Below are positions 26,744-35,623 of a DNA stretch of 64,000 nt, in pieces. The position numbers and the translations under genes were made by a program. Position 1 is the stretch's first letter; every line of letters starts with the position of its first letter. A model generated the notes under the pieces. That model made no database searches. It saw only the letters and a program-made list of their open reading frames with translations, and was not told the origin of the DNA. The stretch spans positions 1,994,902 through 2,058,901 of the forward strand of contig JABFGC010000002.1 in the NCBI GenBank assembly GCA_013112685.1. Direction: 5' to 3'. Source of the stretch: Chloroflexota bacterium (GTDB taxonomy: Bacteria; Chloroflexota; Anaerolineae; Anaerolineales; Villigracilaceae).

Positions 26744-26897
26744 TTTTGGAGTCAGGCAGCAAGCTGCCGTCCATTGGCTGGCTGTCGAAGTTACGCGGGA
26801 GCAAGCTCCCGGAGTTCATAGTTTGGAGTCAGGCAGCAAGCTGCCGTCCATTGGCTGGCTGCCGAAGTCACGAGAACAGGCTCCCGGAGTCCGTAGT
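26744..26897. repeat. Two tandem 77-base repeat units
   Basis: Units at 26744-26820 and 26821-26897 share GGAGTCAGGCAGCAAGCTGC, CGTCCATTGGCTGGCTG and a final GGGAGCAAGCTCCCGGAGT-like stem. The second unit is diverged at its end and encodes the last residues of the converging SDR protein. Related to the repeat at 12820-12871. Confidence 0.75.
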
Positions 26898-27718
26898 TTT
26901 CGCCTTCAACTCCTCTTCGCGTTCAGGGATGGTAAAGCGGGTAATCGTTGTGTAATCCACAAAGCCGGGGACAAATCGATTCATGAAAGCGGTCATGCTC
27001 CACAGCCAGGGAATGATCCACATTCGGCGCGGGCGGCGCACCAGTTTAACCACAGCCTTGCCGACTTGTTCCGCCGTCAACAGCATGAACTTCGGTGTGG
27101 TGGCTTTGGTCTTACGTTTGATGCCCGCGTGCTGACCGAACTCGGTCACGACGCCGCCGGGGTAGATGAGGGACACGTCAATGCCCAGGGCTTCACTTCG
27201 CGGCGCGGCGCTTCGGAGAATCCATGCACGGCATGTTTGGATGCGGCATAGATGGTGTACGTGGGTGTGCCGACCAAGCCTGCCATCGAACACATATTGA
27301 TGATGCTTCCGCTGCGCTGTCGGATCATCACCGGCAAAACCTGCCGCGTGGTTTGAATGACGCCCATTACGTTCACATCAATCTGTGCCTGAATATCCTT
27401 GACGGGGTCGAGGTTTTCGAGCCAGTCCAGCCGCCCAAAACCTGCGTTATTGACCAGCACGTCAATGCGCCCGAAGCGTTCGAGCGCCTGCGAAACCAGT
27501 TTCTGAATATCCTCCAGTTTGGAGAGATCGGCTTGCACCACCAGCGATTCCGCGCCTGTGCCCATCGTTTCGATCTCCTGTGCGAGCGATTGCAGGCGGC
27601 CCACGCGGCGGGCGGCAAGAATCACCTTCGCGCCTTCGCGACCAAACTCGCGCGCCGCCGCTTCGCCAATCCCCGACGACGCACCCGTAACAATGACGAC
27701 TTTACCTTTAATGTCCAT
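26868..27718 (-). CDS. Short-chain dehydrogenase/reductase, one frameshift
   Basis: Classical SDR: NAD(P)-binding VIVTGASSGIGEAAAREFGR, then VNNAGFGR (NNAG), Ser in SIINMCSMAG and catalytic TYTIYAASKHAVHGF (YxxxK). One G is missing near 27189; after it the protein continues LGIDVSLIYPGGVVTEF and ends with a membrane-near region typical of DHRS7/SDR lipid-type enzymes (WIIPWLWSMTAFMNRFVPGF). Joined length 283. The ATG at 27718 has GAGGAG seven bases upstream. The last residues (TTDSGSLFS) are encoded by the intergenic repeat at 26821-26897, so the original C-terminus has been replaced. Substrate unknown. Confidence 0.88.
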
Positions 27719-27828
27719 GACATTCTCCTCGTTTTCAAATTCAATGTGTTCGCCGAAAAGATGATTCCTCATAAATAGTTCATTTGGGTCGAGCTTTATT
27801 ATCAGGTAGAGCGGGATAATATCCCGCT

Positions 27829-28821
27829 CTACGGTCCCCAGCGGGGTTGGTAATCGCAGTAATCGTTATCGGTCAGGCGGCGTACATCCGTGCCGTCCAC
27901 GCGGATGATGTAAATCTCACAGCCGTGGTCGTCGCCGTAATGATCGAAGTACGACGTAAATGCCACCCACTGACCATCTGGTGAAATGGAAGGTCCCTGC
28001 GAATTGCCGCCGGTGGGAGTCAACATGCGGGTATTCGAACCGTCCGCGTTCATGATGTAGACATCGCGATTCCACGGCGGACCGGAATAGGTGACGATGA
28101 ACCGCCCATCGGGAGACCAATCGCTTCTTCCCCGGACTGCGGGCAGGTTGCTGACCTTTTGCAGTTCACTCCTGTCAGGATTGATTCGATACAGTTGAAT
28201 CGCGCCCTGCATATCGGACGCAAACAAAATGAATTTTCCATCCGGCGACCAGGTTGGGTCCCAGCCTGCGGCGTTGGGAATCGGATGCGGGTTGCTCCCA
28301 TCGCGGTTCATCAGCCAGATTTGATCCGAGTCTACAGTTGAAAGTTTGAAGGCAATAAGTGCGCCATCGGGGGAGATTTCCGGTCCGCTCAGGTTGCCGA
28401 GTTTATTGGTCAATTGCATCACACCCCCGGAGGCGATGTCCATTTCGTAAATCTCGTAGATGCCCGGCTCGCGAAACGCAGCGTAGACTACGCTCCTGCC
28501 ATCTGGTGAAATGGACGGATAGTAATGCTGGCGTTTGTCGTCCGTCGTTAAGCGGCGGAAGCCCGTCCCATCGGCGTTGATGATGCAGATTTGGTTGCTC
28601 GCCTGCACTTTGAATATCTGGCAGACAAAGGCAATCTTCCCGGTCGGCTCGCCGGTGGAGGAGATTGGGTTGTCGGGTTGGAGGGGAGGATCAGCCCCCG
28701 GCGGAGTCACAGCCGCCAGCGTGGCTAGCAGGTCCGGCGTCGGGGTGGAGGCGGGCAGGTTGCAGGCAAAAAGGAAAATCAGCACGAGCATCCAACATGA
28801 AAGACGGCGAAGTCTCATCAT
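27829..28821 (-). CDS. TolB-like beta-propeller (PD40) lipoprotein
   Basis: A 330-residue lipoprotein: lipobox LFAC (Cys about residue 20), a Thr/Pro linker, then repeated WD40-like/PD40 blades: YYPSISPDGRSVVYAAF, GPEISPDGALIAF, WDPTWSPDGKFILFASD, RSDWSPDGRFIVTYS, GPSISPDGQWVAFTS, each followed by IYxMNxDGSNxxxLT-type strands. Such propellers bind proteins or glycans outside the cell. The start at 28821 (or the adjacent ATG at 28818) lies just after the end of the RNase P RNA gene on the same strand, so the mRNA may arise by read-through from rnpB. The longer frame to 28884 overlaps rnpB and is rejected. Confidence 0.88.
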   Translation of the reverse strand: MMRLRRLSCWMLVLIFLFACNLPASTPTPDLLATLAAVTPPGADPPLQPDNPISSTGEPTGKIAFVCQIFKVQASNQICIINADGTGFRRLTTDDKRQHYYPSISPDGRSVVYAAFREPGIYEIYEMDIASGGVMQLTNKLGNLSGPEISPDGALIAFKLSTVDSDQIWLMNRDGSNPHPIPNAAGWDPTWSPDGKFILFASDMQGAIQLYRINPDRSELQKVSNLPAVRGRSDWSPDGRFIVTYSGPPWNRDVYIMNADGSNTRMLTPTGGNSQGPSISPDGQWVAFTSYFDHYGDDHGCEIYIIRVDGTDVRRLTDNDYCDYQPRWGP

Positions 28822-28837
28822 ACCAATAAAACCACCC

Positions 28838-29333
28838 CAGGCTGGTCTATAAGCCGCATTCTGTCCATGGCGCCGAGGCGCCACTGGGCAGTCATCTCTC
28901 TGGGCGGCGCGTCGCCGCGCCGCTCGATGCAGCCTACCCGGAGCTGACCATTCCCACGGTTGGGAACGGTACGTATGGAGACGAGCAGCCTCCCATCGTC
29001 CACAGACGAATTCGCTCCTGCTTGGCCCTTGCTCCCGGCGGGGTTACCTGGCCGCACGCATTACTGCGCGCGCCGGTGGTCTCTTACACCACCTTTTCAC
29101 CATCGCCCCCTCCCCGTCCCTCCCCCAAATTCTGGGAATTTGGGGGAGGGTGTAGGGTGGGGGCTGACTGTTTCTGTGGCCCTGATCCGGCAGGTTCACG
29201 CCTCATCGGCGGTTTTCCCGTCAGCGAGTGACGGGATTTCCCCGCCCCGGGTGCTATCCGACGCCGTGCTCTATAGGAGTGCGGACTTTCCTCGATCCCG
29301 TCAACGCAGGACCGCGACTGCCCGACCAGCCTG
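28838..29333 (-). ncRNA. rnpB: RNase P RNA (bacterial type A), with an inserted repeat
   Basis: Catalytic RNA that matures tRNA 5' ends. On the minus strand: AGGCTGGTCGGGCAGTCGCG at the 5' end, GAGGAAAGTCCGCACTCC (conserved region I), CCACAGAAACA, GGTGAAAAGGTGGTGTAAGA with GACCACC, CCGGGAGCAAGGCC-like segment, GGGTAGGCTGC, and the 3' end GACAGAATGCGGCTTATAGA plus CCAGCCT, which pairs with the 5' end to form P1. The length of about 496 is long for type A because a G/C-rich palindrome (29104-29165) is inserted in the specificity region. The ORFs overlapping it are spurious. Confidence 0.95.
29104..29165. repeat. Palindromic element inside rnpB
   Basis: CGCCCCCTCCCCGTCCCTCC, then CCCAAATTCTGGGAATTTGGG and GGAGGGTGTAGGGTGGGGGCT. 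The copy after glmS (53724-53801) has the same blocks in the same order. In rnpB it lies between CCACAGAAACA and GGTGAAAAGGTG and would fold into one long helix. Confidence 0.8.
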
Positions 29334-29343
29334 AGGTAATTGC

Positions 29344-29372
29344 ATGATACACGCGGAAGGGGGGAGAGTCAA
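29344..29372 (-). promoter_or_regulatory. rnpB promoter
   Basis: TTGACT (29372-29367), 17 bases, TATCAT (29349-29344) on the minus strand; the predicted start falls about ten bases further, at the 5' end of the RNA. Confidence 0.75.
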
Positions 29373-29450
29373 CGCCTGAAAGGTGGACATTTCAAGAAAA
29401 GACATTAAAATTGGTAGGCGTTCACCCAATTTCATTTATGAGGAACCCCA

Positions 29451-30599
29451 TTGAGTAACCCGTCTGGAAAATTCGTCATCGGTCTGACCGGAAATATCGC
29501 CACCGGCAAAAGCGTGGTTCGGCGCATGTTGGAGCATTTGGGGGCGTACACCATAGACGCAGATGCGCTCAGCCACCGCGCGTATTCCAAAGGCGCGCCG
29601 GGTTATCAGCAGGTGATGGACAGGTTCGGCAAATGGATCGTCAACAAGGACGGCGAGATTGACCGCAGGAAGCTGGGCAACCTGGTCTTCAACGACCCGG
29701 AGGCGATGAAACAATTGGAGGCGATCGTCCACCCGCTGGTGCGGCAGGCGGTGGAAATCCTCGTCAAACGCGCGACCCAGCCCGTCGTCGTGATCGAAGC
29801 GATCAAACTCCTCGAAGGCGAACTGCGCAACGTGTGCGATTCCATCTGGGTGACGAATGCGCCGGAAGTCATCCAGATCGAACGCCTGATGCGCAAACGC
29901 GGCTTGACCCGCGAACAGGCTCAGGAACGAATTCACATGCAGTCGGCGCAGAGCGCGAAGGTGGCGGTGGCGAACATCGTCATCACGAACACCGGCTCCT
30001 ACGAGGATTTGTGGAAACAGGTCAGCGAGGCGTGGAAGGAAGTGGCGCCCGGCGAAAAGGAAGCGCCGCCCGAGACCCTCACCATCAGGAAAGCCGTCAC
30101 CCCCACCGGGGAGATCACCTCGCATCGCGGCAAGCCCAAACATGCCTCCGCCATCGCGGACTTGATCACCCGCCTGAGCAAGGGCGCGGTCCAATTGACC
30201 GCGGCGGACGTGATGGAAAGTTTCGGCGACAAAGCCTACATGCTGCTCCAGCAGGACGGCAACCTCGTGGGCGTGGCGGGCTGGCAGGTGGAAAACCTGG
30301 TGACGCGCACCACCGACATCTTCCTCGAAGACGGACTGGAGAAGGACAAAGCGCTCGAAATTTTGATCAAGGGCGTGGAAAGCGCCTCCAGCGAACTGCA
30401 AAGCGAAGCGTCGCTCGTGTTTACGACGGACGAACTTTCCAGCCAGGATTCGCTCTGGCAAAAACTCGGCTATGAGAAGCGCACTCCCGAAACGCTCGGC
30501 GTGCAAGCCTGGCAGGATGCCGCGGTCGAGTCCATCCCTGCGGGAAGCGCGCTTTTCTTCAAACAACTCCGCCAGGACCGTGTCCTGCGCCCCATTTAG
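29451..30599 (+). CDS. coaE: Dephospho-CoA kinase with C-terminal extra domain
   Basis: Residues 1-200 are CoaE, the last enzyme of coenzyme A synthesis: P loop IGLTGNIATGKSVVRRMLEH, IDADALSHRAY, DRRKLGNLVFNDPEAM, IVHPLVRQ, and the lid VIEAIKLLEGEL. CoaE normally ends near here. Residues about 205-382 form a second domain (MLLQQDGNLVGVAGWQVENL, LWQKLGYEKRTPETLGVQAW) that looks like an acetyltransferase-type fold, as also suggested by the central strand and the LGYE element; this is inference. The start is TTG at 29451 with GAGGAA five bases upstream. It lies directly beside rnpB on the opposite strand. Confidence 0.85.
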   Translation: MSNPSGKFVIGLTGNIATGKSVVRRMLEHLGAYTIDADALSHRAYSKGAPGYQQVMDRFGKWIVNKDGEIDRRKLGNLVFNDPEAMKQLEAIVHPLVRQAVEILVKRATQPVVVIEAIKLLEGELRNVCDSIWVTNAPEVIQIERLMRKRGLTREQAQERIHMQSAQSAKVAVANIVITNTGSYEDLWKQVSEAWKEVAPGEKEAPPETLTIRKAVTPTGEITSHRGKPKHASAIADLITRLSKGAVQLTAADVMESFGDKAYMLLQQDGNLVGVAGWQVENLVTRTTDIFLEDGLEKDKALEILIKGVESASSELQSEASLVFTTDELSSQDSLWQKLGYEKRTPETLGVQAWQDAAVESIPAGSALFFKQLRQDRVLRPI

Positions 30600-30748
30600 G
30601 GCAAGGCTCCGACATCCGGCAATCGCTTCCGTTGCCTGCGTGACAATTGACCAGGCGTCCATTATCGCATGGGCGGGTTTCTTAACCTCCGTTTAGTAAA
30701 TTATGCGATACTTCCGATTGCCGCGGCTGCGACCCAGCCTTTATTATC

Positions 30749-31621
30749 GTGACTGAATTCCTGAACAACCTCTTCTTCATATTTCAACGTATCAGCTGGC
30801 TGAGCGTGCTGGATATTATGCTCGTCACGCTGATTTTCTTTGCCTTGCTGTACTCCCTGCGCGATACACAGGCAATGGCACTGCTGCGCGGGATGATCCT
30901 GCTGGTGGTCGCGCTCATCCTGCTGACGAGTTTGGTGGAATTGCCCGCCTTTTCATGGATCGCGCAGAACTCCCTGCCCGCGCTCCTGCTCGCCCTGCCG
31001 GTGATCTTTGCCCCGGAGATTCGGCGGACTCTCGAACGCCTCGGACGCGCCGGGACCTTTCTGCCTGCCACCGTTAAATCGAGCGACCTCGCCCTCGAGG
31101 AGACCATCCGCGCGGTGGTGAGCGCCACCGCGCGGCTCTCCGCCCGCCAGCACGGCGCGCTCATCATCATGCAGCGACTGGACAATCTCGATGAGTTCGC
31201 TCATACCGGCGTTCAGTTGAATGCAAAGGTCACGCCAGAGTTATTGTTGCAAATTTTTTATCCGAATACGCCCCTGCACGACGGCGGCGCGATCATCGTC
31301 AATTCGAAAGTGGTGGCGGCGGCGTGCGTATTGCCGCTTTCCGCAAGCGGAATTTTGAACCGGACGCCTGAACGTCAGATGGGGCTGCGCCACCGCGCGG
31401 CGTTGGGCACCTCGGAAGCCAGCGACGCGATTGCCATCGTGGTCTCGGAAGAGACGGGAGCCATTTCCATCGCTCATGCAGGCAGGATGCTGCGCCGCCT
31501 CGACCCGGACCGGCTGGAAAATATCCTCACGGCTTTCTTCCGCCCAAGCAGCCGGGAGCAAAAATCCACATTCCTTGGGCGAATCCTCACCGGTTTTCAA
31601 CGGCGGAAAAAAGAGAAATAA
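30749..31621 (+). CDS. cdaA: CdaA-type diadenylate cyclase
   Basis: A 290-residue protein with three N-terminal membrane helices (about 15-80) and a DAC (DisA_N) domain (100-250). Catalytic motifs are present: PLHDGGAIIVNSKV (DGA) and MGLRHRAALGTSEASDA (RHR), with IVVSEETGAISIA after. It makes cyclic di-AMP from two ATP, a signal for osmolyte and cell-wall control. The start is GTG at 30749. Its stop overlaps the ATG of the YbbR protein gene (TAATG), the conserved cdaA-cdaR arrangement of Firmicutes and Chloroflexota. Confidence 0.95.
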   Translation: MTEFLNNLFFIFQRISWLSVLDIMLVTLIFFALLYSLRDTQAMALLRGMILLVVALILLTSLVELPAFSWIAQNSLPALLLALPVIFAPEIRRTLERLGRAGTFLPATVKSSDLALEETIRAVVSATARLSARQHGALIIMQRLDNLDEFAHTGVQLNAKVTPELLLQIFYPNTPLHDGGAIIVNSKVVAAACVLPLSASGILNRTPERQMGLRHRAALGTSEASDAIAIVVSEETGAISIAHAGRMLRRLDPDRLENILTAFFRPSSREQKSTFLGRILTGFQRRKKEK

Positions 31622-32886
31622 TGCTTCGATGGATTGCCAACAACTATCGCACGTTTCTATTGGCATTTGCGCTTGCGGTCGCCGTGTGGATTTCCGCCGT
31701 CACCTCGGCGGACCCGGATGAAACGCGCACGCTTCCTTCACCCGTGCCGGTGCAGATCATCGGTCAGGCATCCAACCTGGTTTTGAGCAGCGAGATTCCC
31801 ACCGAGGTGGAAGTGACCCTGCGCGCGCCGCGCTCGGTGTGGAGCCTGATCGAAACCGACCCGGGACTCGTCCGCGCCATCCTCGATCTTTCCAGCATGA
31901 GTTCGGGCGAGCACGTGGTCGAATTGCAAATCCAGGTTGACCCGCGCCCGGTGCAGATTGTCTCGGTCTCGCCGCGCACGATTACGTTCACGCTTGAACC
32001 GCTGATGACCAAATCCTTCGACGTGGATTTGAGCATTTCGGGCGAAGCCGCCGTCGGGTATCAGGTGGGGGAGGCAAGCCTCGAGCCGGTGGAAGTTGTG
32101 GTGGCAGGCGCCCAGTCCCAGGTCCAGAAAGTGACGCGTGCGCGCATCTCCGTGGACTTGAACGGCATCCGCGAGAACTTCGATCAAACGTTAAAGGTGG
32201 AAGTGCTCGACGACAAAGGTCAAATCGTGGAAGGGGTTACGGTTTCGCCGGACGAGATTCACGTCACCCTGCCCGTCAGCCAGCAGGGCGGCTACCGCGA
32301 TGTGGCAGTGAAGGTCACGATCATCGGGCGCGTGGCGAGCGGATACCGATTGACAGACCTTTCCGTGTTCCCGCCGGTGGTCACGGTCTATTCGACGGAC
32401 CCGGATTTGGTGAGCAACCTTCCCGGCGTGGTGGAGACCCAACCGCTGGATTTACAAAACGCGCAGGACGACATCAACACGCGGCTTTCGCTGAACCTGC
32501 CGCCGGGCGTTTCGATCATCGGCGAGCAGACGGTGCTGGTGCAGGCGGGGGTTTCGCCCATCGAAGGCGGCGTCACGATGGCGGGCGAGATCATCGAGGT
32601 GACAGGGCTTGCAAACGGGCTGACGGCGCAGGTCTCGCCCATCAGCGTGGATGTGATCCTTTCGGGACCGCTGCCCCTGCTGGATACGCTGACGCGCCAG
32701 TCGGTGCGCGCGACCGTGGATTTGACCGGCTTGTCGGTTGGGACATATCAGGTCACGCCCAGGGTTGAGGTTTTGATCTCGAACATCATCGTCGAGTCCA
32801 TCCTGCCGAATGCCATCGAAGTGGTAATCACGGAATTGGATACTGCAAACCCCGCGCCGTCCCCCACGCCCACGCGAAGCCCATAG
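31621..32886 (+). CDS. cdaR: CdaR-like YbbR-domain protein
   Basis: A 421-residue protein with one N-terminal membrane helix (residues 8-27, TFLLAFALAVAVWISAVTS) and four or five YbbR repeats of about 80 residues outside the membrane, recognisable by VxLRAPRSVWSLIETDP-type and VTVSPDEIHVTLPVSQQGGY-type segments. In other bacteria CdaR regulates the cyclase CdaA through contact at the membrane; the one-base overlap with cdaA supports this role here. The C-terminus is a Thr/Pro-rich tail (PAPSPTPTRSP). It is followed by der after 11 bases. Confidence 0.88.
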   Translation: MLRWIANNYRTFLLAFALAVAVWISAVTSADPDETRTLPSPVPVQIIGQASNLVLSSEIPTEVEVTLRAPRSVWSLIETDPGLVRAILDLSSMSSGEHVVELQIQVDPRPVQIVSVSPRTITFTLEPLMTKSFDVDLSISGEAAVGYQVGEASLEPVEVVVAGAQSQVQKVTRARISVDLNGIRENFDQTLKVEVLDDKGQIVEGVTVSPDEIHVTLPVSQQGGYRDVAVKVTIIGRVASGYRLTDLSVFPPVVTVYSTDPDLVSNLPGVVETQPLDLQNAQDDINTRLSLNLPPGVSIIGEQTVLVQAGVSPIEGGVTMAGEIIEVTGLANGLTAQVSPISVDVILSGPLPLLDTLTRQSVRATVDLTGLSVGTYQVTPRVEVLISNIIVESILPNAIEVVITELDTANPAPSPTPTRSP

Positions 32887-32897
32887 TAAATGGAATC

Positions 32898-34262
32898 ATG
32901 AAACCAATTGTTGCACTTGTAGGCAGACCCAACGTGGGCAAATCCACGCTTTTCAACCGTCTCGTCGGCGAACGCATGGCGATCGTGGACGAGACGCCCG
33001 GCACCACCCGCGACCGTCTCTTCGGCGATGCGGAATGGAACGGACGCGCCTTCACCGTAATTGACACGGGCGGCATTGACCCGACGCACGGCGGTCGGAC
33101 TCCGCTCTCGGTGGGTTCCGCGGAATTCATCGGCGACATCCGCAGGCAGGCGCAAGCCGCCATCCAGGAGGCAGATGCGGTGCTTTTCATCACCGACGGC
33201 GAGACGGGCGTCACGGAGCCGGACCGTGAGGTGGCGGAAATCCTGCGCCGGATGCAAAAGAAACAACCCGACGGCTCCTTCCAGCCGCCGATCTTTCTGA
33301 CGGTGAACAAATGCGAATCGCGGGAGCGGCGTGAACAGGCGGCGGAGTTCTACGAACTTGGCTTGGGCGACCCGTATCCCATCTCCGCGATTCATGGAAC
33401 CGACACCGGCGACCTGCTGGACGCGCTGGTCAACGCCCTGCCCGAACAAAAGGAAGACGAGCAGGATGAGAACATCAAAATCGCCATCGTCGGCAAGCCG
33501 AACGCGGGTAAATCGAGTCTGTTGAACAGGCTCGTCGGCGAGGAGCGGGTTATCGTCAGCCCGATTCCCGGCACGACGCGCGATGCGATTGACACACAAT
33601 TCGAGTTCGACGGATTGCCCATCACGTTGATTGACACGGCTGGCATCCGCAGGCGCGGAAAGATCGAGAAAGGCGTGGAGGAATACAGCGTCATCCGTTC
33701 GTTCAAAGCCATCGAGCGCGCGGACGTTTCCCTGCTGATGATTGACGCGACCACCGGCATCACCGCGCAGGACGCGCACATTGCTGGCTTCATCAAGGAT
33801 GAATGGAAGTCCTGTGTGGTGCTAGTCAACAAGTGGGATGCCGTCGAGAAGGACGGCACGACCATGAACGCCTATACCGAAAAAATCCTCAACGACCTGA
33901 ACTTCATGTCGTATGTGCCTATTCTCTACATTTCCGCCAAAACCGGTCAGCGCGTGGATCAGGTCCTGCCGATGGCGCCGCGCGTGCAGGAGGAGCGCCT
34001 CGCACGTTTGACGACCTCCAGAATCAACGAGATCATCCACCGCGCGCAGGACGCGCATCCGCACCCGACCCACGCCGGGCGCGCGCTCAAGATGTTCTAC
34101 GGCACCCAGGTCCGCAGCGACCCGCCGACGTTTATGATCTACGTCAACGACCCTGCGCTGATGCACTTCACCTACCTGCGCTATCTCGAAAACCAGATTC
34201 GCGCGGAGTATGGGTTCCTCGGCACGCCGATTCGGATCGTACTGAAAGGGAGAAGGGAGTAA
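32898..34262 (+). CDS. der: Der (EngA), ribosome-assembly GTPase
   Basis: A 454-residue protein with two tandem GTPase domains: G1 GRPNVGKSTLFNRL with DTGGIDPT (G3) and TVNKCE (G4) in the first, G1 GKPNAGKSSLLNRL with DTAGIRRRGK and LVNKWD in the second, then a KH-like C-terminal domain (LKMFYGTQVRSDPPTFMIYV, YLENQIRAEYGFLGTPIRI). Der is needed for 50S subunit maturation. The first domain has a longer switch region (DPTHGGRTPLSVGSAEFIGD). It follows cdaR in the same direction and may be part of the same operon. Confidence 0.97.
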   Translation: MKPIVALVGRPNVGKSTLFNRLVGERMAIVDETPGTTRDRLFGDAEWNGRAFTVIDTGGIDPTHGGRTPLSVGSAEFIGDIRRQAQAAIQEADAVLFITDGETGVTEPDREVAEILRRMQKKQPDGSFQPPIFLTVNKCESRERREQAAEFYELGLGDPYPISAIHGTDTGDLLDALVNALPEQKEDEQDENIKIAIVGKPNAGKSSLLNRLVGEERVIVSPIPGTTRDAIDTQFEFDGLPITLIDTAGIRRRGKIEKGVEEYSVIRSFKAIERADVSLLMIDATTGITAQDAHIAGFIKDEWKSCVVLVNKWDAVEKDGTTMNAYTEKILNDLNFMSYVPILYISAKTGQRVDQVLPMAPRVQEERLARLTTSRINEIIHRAQDAHPHPTHAGRALKMFYGTQVRSDPPTFMIYVNDPALMHFTYLRYLENQIRAEYGFLGTPIRIVLKGRRE

Positions 34263-34263
34263 A

Positions 34264-34340
34264 TGTCATTGCGAGCCTGAAGGGCGAAGCAATCCCCTGG
34301 CGTACAGGGAGGCTGCTTCGGCTTCGCCTCGCAACGACAA
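34264..34340. repeat. TCATTGCGAG-type palindromic repeat
   Basis: TGTCATTGCGAGCCTGAAGG, GCGAAGCAATCCCC, then GAGGCTGCTTCGGC and CGCCTCGCAACGACA. The same family is seen at 38766-38853 and 54499-54602. It fills the space between der and the DUF3054 gene. Confidence 0.8.
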
Positions 34341-34350
34341 GGTAAAACCA

Positions 34351-34743
34351 TTGTCCAAAAAATCCATCCTCATCCTCGGCGATGCGCTCGCTATTGCCCT
34401 CCTGACCCTGATCGGTTTCGCCACGCACGGCGAGACGGATATTTCCTATCTCCCGCGTATGGCTGCGGCGTTTTTTCCCGTCACCTTCGCGTGGTTCCTG
34501 CTTGCGCCCTGGTTCGGTCTGTTCGACGAAGGGATTATCGCCAACCCGAAGAATCTGTGGCGCGTTTCGCTGGTCATGCTTTTCGCCGCGCCGCTGGCGA
34601 CGACTCTCCGCGCTGCGTGGCTGGGAGTTCCGTCTCTGCCGGTCTTCACGCTCATCCTCGGAGTCACCAACGCGGTTGGGATGATTTTGTGGAGGTGGGT
34701 TTATTCATCGCTCAAGATCCGCTCGCGCAGCAGGGATGCGTAG
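34351..34743 (+). CDS. DUF3054 family membrane protein
   Basis: A 130-residue protein with four membrane helices. It shows the DUF3054 pattern: LGDALAIALLTLIGFATHGE near the start, LPRMAAAFFPVTFAWFLLAP, and a final VGMILWRWVY. The start is TTG at 34351, directly after the palindromic repeat; no clear Shine-Dalgarno sequence is visible, so the start is uncertain. Function unknown. Confidence 0.8.
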   Translation: MSKKSILILGDALAIALLTLIGFATHGETDISYLPRMAAAFFPVTFAWFLLAPWFGLFDEGIIANPKNLWRVSLVMLFAAPLATTLRAAWLGVPSLPVFTLILGVTNAVGMILWRWVYSSLKIRSRSRDA

Positions 34744-34812
34744 TCTTTCAGCCAACGGGAGCATTCAAATGTTGTAGGTTCTTTCCCAAAATTCGCCCTG
34801 CACAAATTTCTA

Positions 34813-34888
34813 AAATGAACCGCCAAGTCGCCAAGAACGCCAAGAAATAGAGAAGAAACATGGCGGCTTGGCGTCCTTGGCGGTAAAA
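34813..34888. repeat. Gene-less AACCGCCAAG palindrome
   Basis: AACCGCCAAGTCGCCAAGAA plus CGCCAAG on the left and GGCGGCTTGGCGTCCTTGGC plus GGT on the right form a hairpin of about 75 bases. The left arm has the same length and pattern as the ends of the GxxExxY cassette at 37818-38321. The 280-base gap from 34744 holds nothing else I can identify. Confidence 0.75.
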
Positions 34889-35025
34889 AACGAAAAATGT
34901 TCTGAACGGCGATTCTACAGAATCTGAATGCTCCCCAGCCAACGCCTTTGCGCGACCCCACTTTCAATTTATGCTACAATAATTCCATGTTTGGCACAGG
35001 TTCTCTTACCTTTCAGGAGTTTATG

Positions 35026-35610
35026 ATGAGCGAATCCCTGCCGCTTGCGACCCTCCAAGAGGCTATTTTGGATTTCCTGCGAGGGCGCGATGATGCAGTC
35101 ATATTTGGGGCGCAGGCGGTGAACGCTTATGTTCCAGAGCCGCGCATGAGTCAGGATATTGACCTCCTCTCCACTCGCGCCGCGGAACTGGCTGAGGAAT
35201 TGCGCGCGCACCTGAGCGGCAGGTTCCATATCGCCGTGCGGGTTCGCGAGGTTTCGGATGGACGCGGGTACAAGTTGTATCAAATTCAAAAGCCTGCAAA
35301 CCGCCACCTGGCGGATATACGCCTCGTCGACGCTCTCCCTCCTTTCCGGCGAATCGCGGAAGTGCTTGTCGCCTCCCCTGAGGAATTGATCGCGCTCAAA
35401 GTGATTGCCTATTACCAGCGGCGCGGACAGCCGAAATCGGGAACCGATTGGCGCGACGTTGCCATGCTTTTACTCTCCTTCCCCGAATTGAAGACGGAAA
35501 ACGGGGCGGTTGCCGAACGATTGCGCGCTGAACATGCAGGGGACGACGTGATGAATCTGTGGGCTGAACTCGTCCGGCAGGAAATTCAGCCTGAAGACGA
35601 CGATTATTAG
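35026..35610 (+). CDS. AbiEii-like nucleotidyltransferase-fold protein
   Basis: A 194-residue protein with the minimal nucleotidyltransferase signature seen in AbiEii and related toxins: DAVIFGAQAVNAYVPEPRMS followed by QDIDLLST (the DxD-type pair), then a helical part with SPEELIALKVIAYYQRRGQP and a DWRDVAMLL segment. ATGs at 35023 and 35026 both follow AGGAG (four and seven bases); 35026 has the better spacing. No partner antitoxin gene is adjacent, and the next gene is an ECF sigma factor 13 bases downstream. It could be a solitary enzyme rather than a toxin. Confidence 0.68.
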   Translation: MSESLPLATLQEAILDFLRGRDDAVIFGAQAVNAYVPEPRMSQDIDLLSTRAAELAEELRAHLSGRFHIAVRVREVSDGRGYKLYQIQKPANRHLADIRLVDALPPFRRIAEVLVASPEELIALKVIAYYQRRGQPKSGTDWRDVAMLLLSFPELKTENGAVAERLRAEHAGDDVMNLWAELVRQEIQPEDDDY

Positions 35611-35623
35611 GGGAATGATCCTC

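Noticed and set aside
28822..28884. N-terminal extension of the PD40 lipoprotein
   Set aside because: It overlaps the 3' end of RNase P RNA, and the lipoprotein signal starts at 28821.
29436..30662. Open frame of 408 codons opposite coaE
   Set aside because: Antisense shadow; coaE motifs are on the plus strand.
35026..35610. Complete AbiE toxin-antitoxin system
   Set aside because: No AbiEi-type antitoxin gene is adjacent; upstream is a palindrome and downstream an ECF sigma factor.
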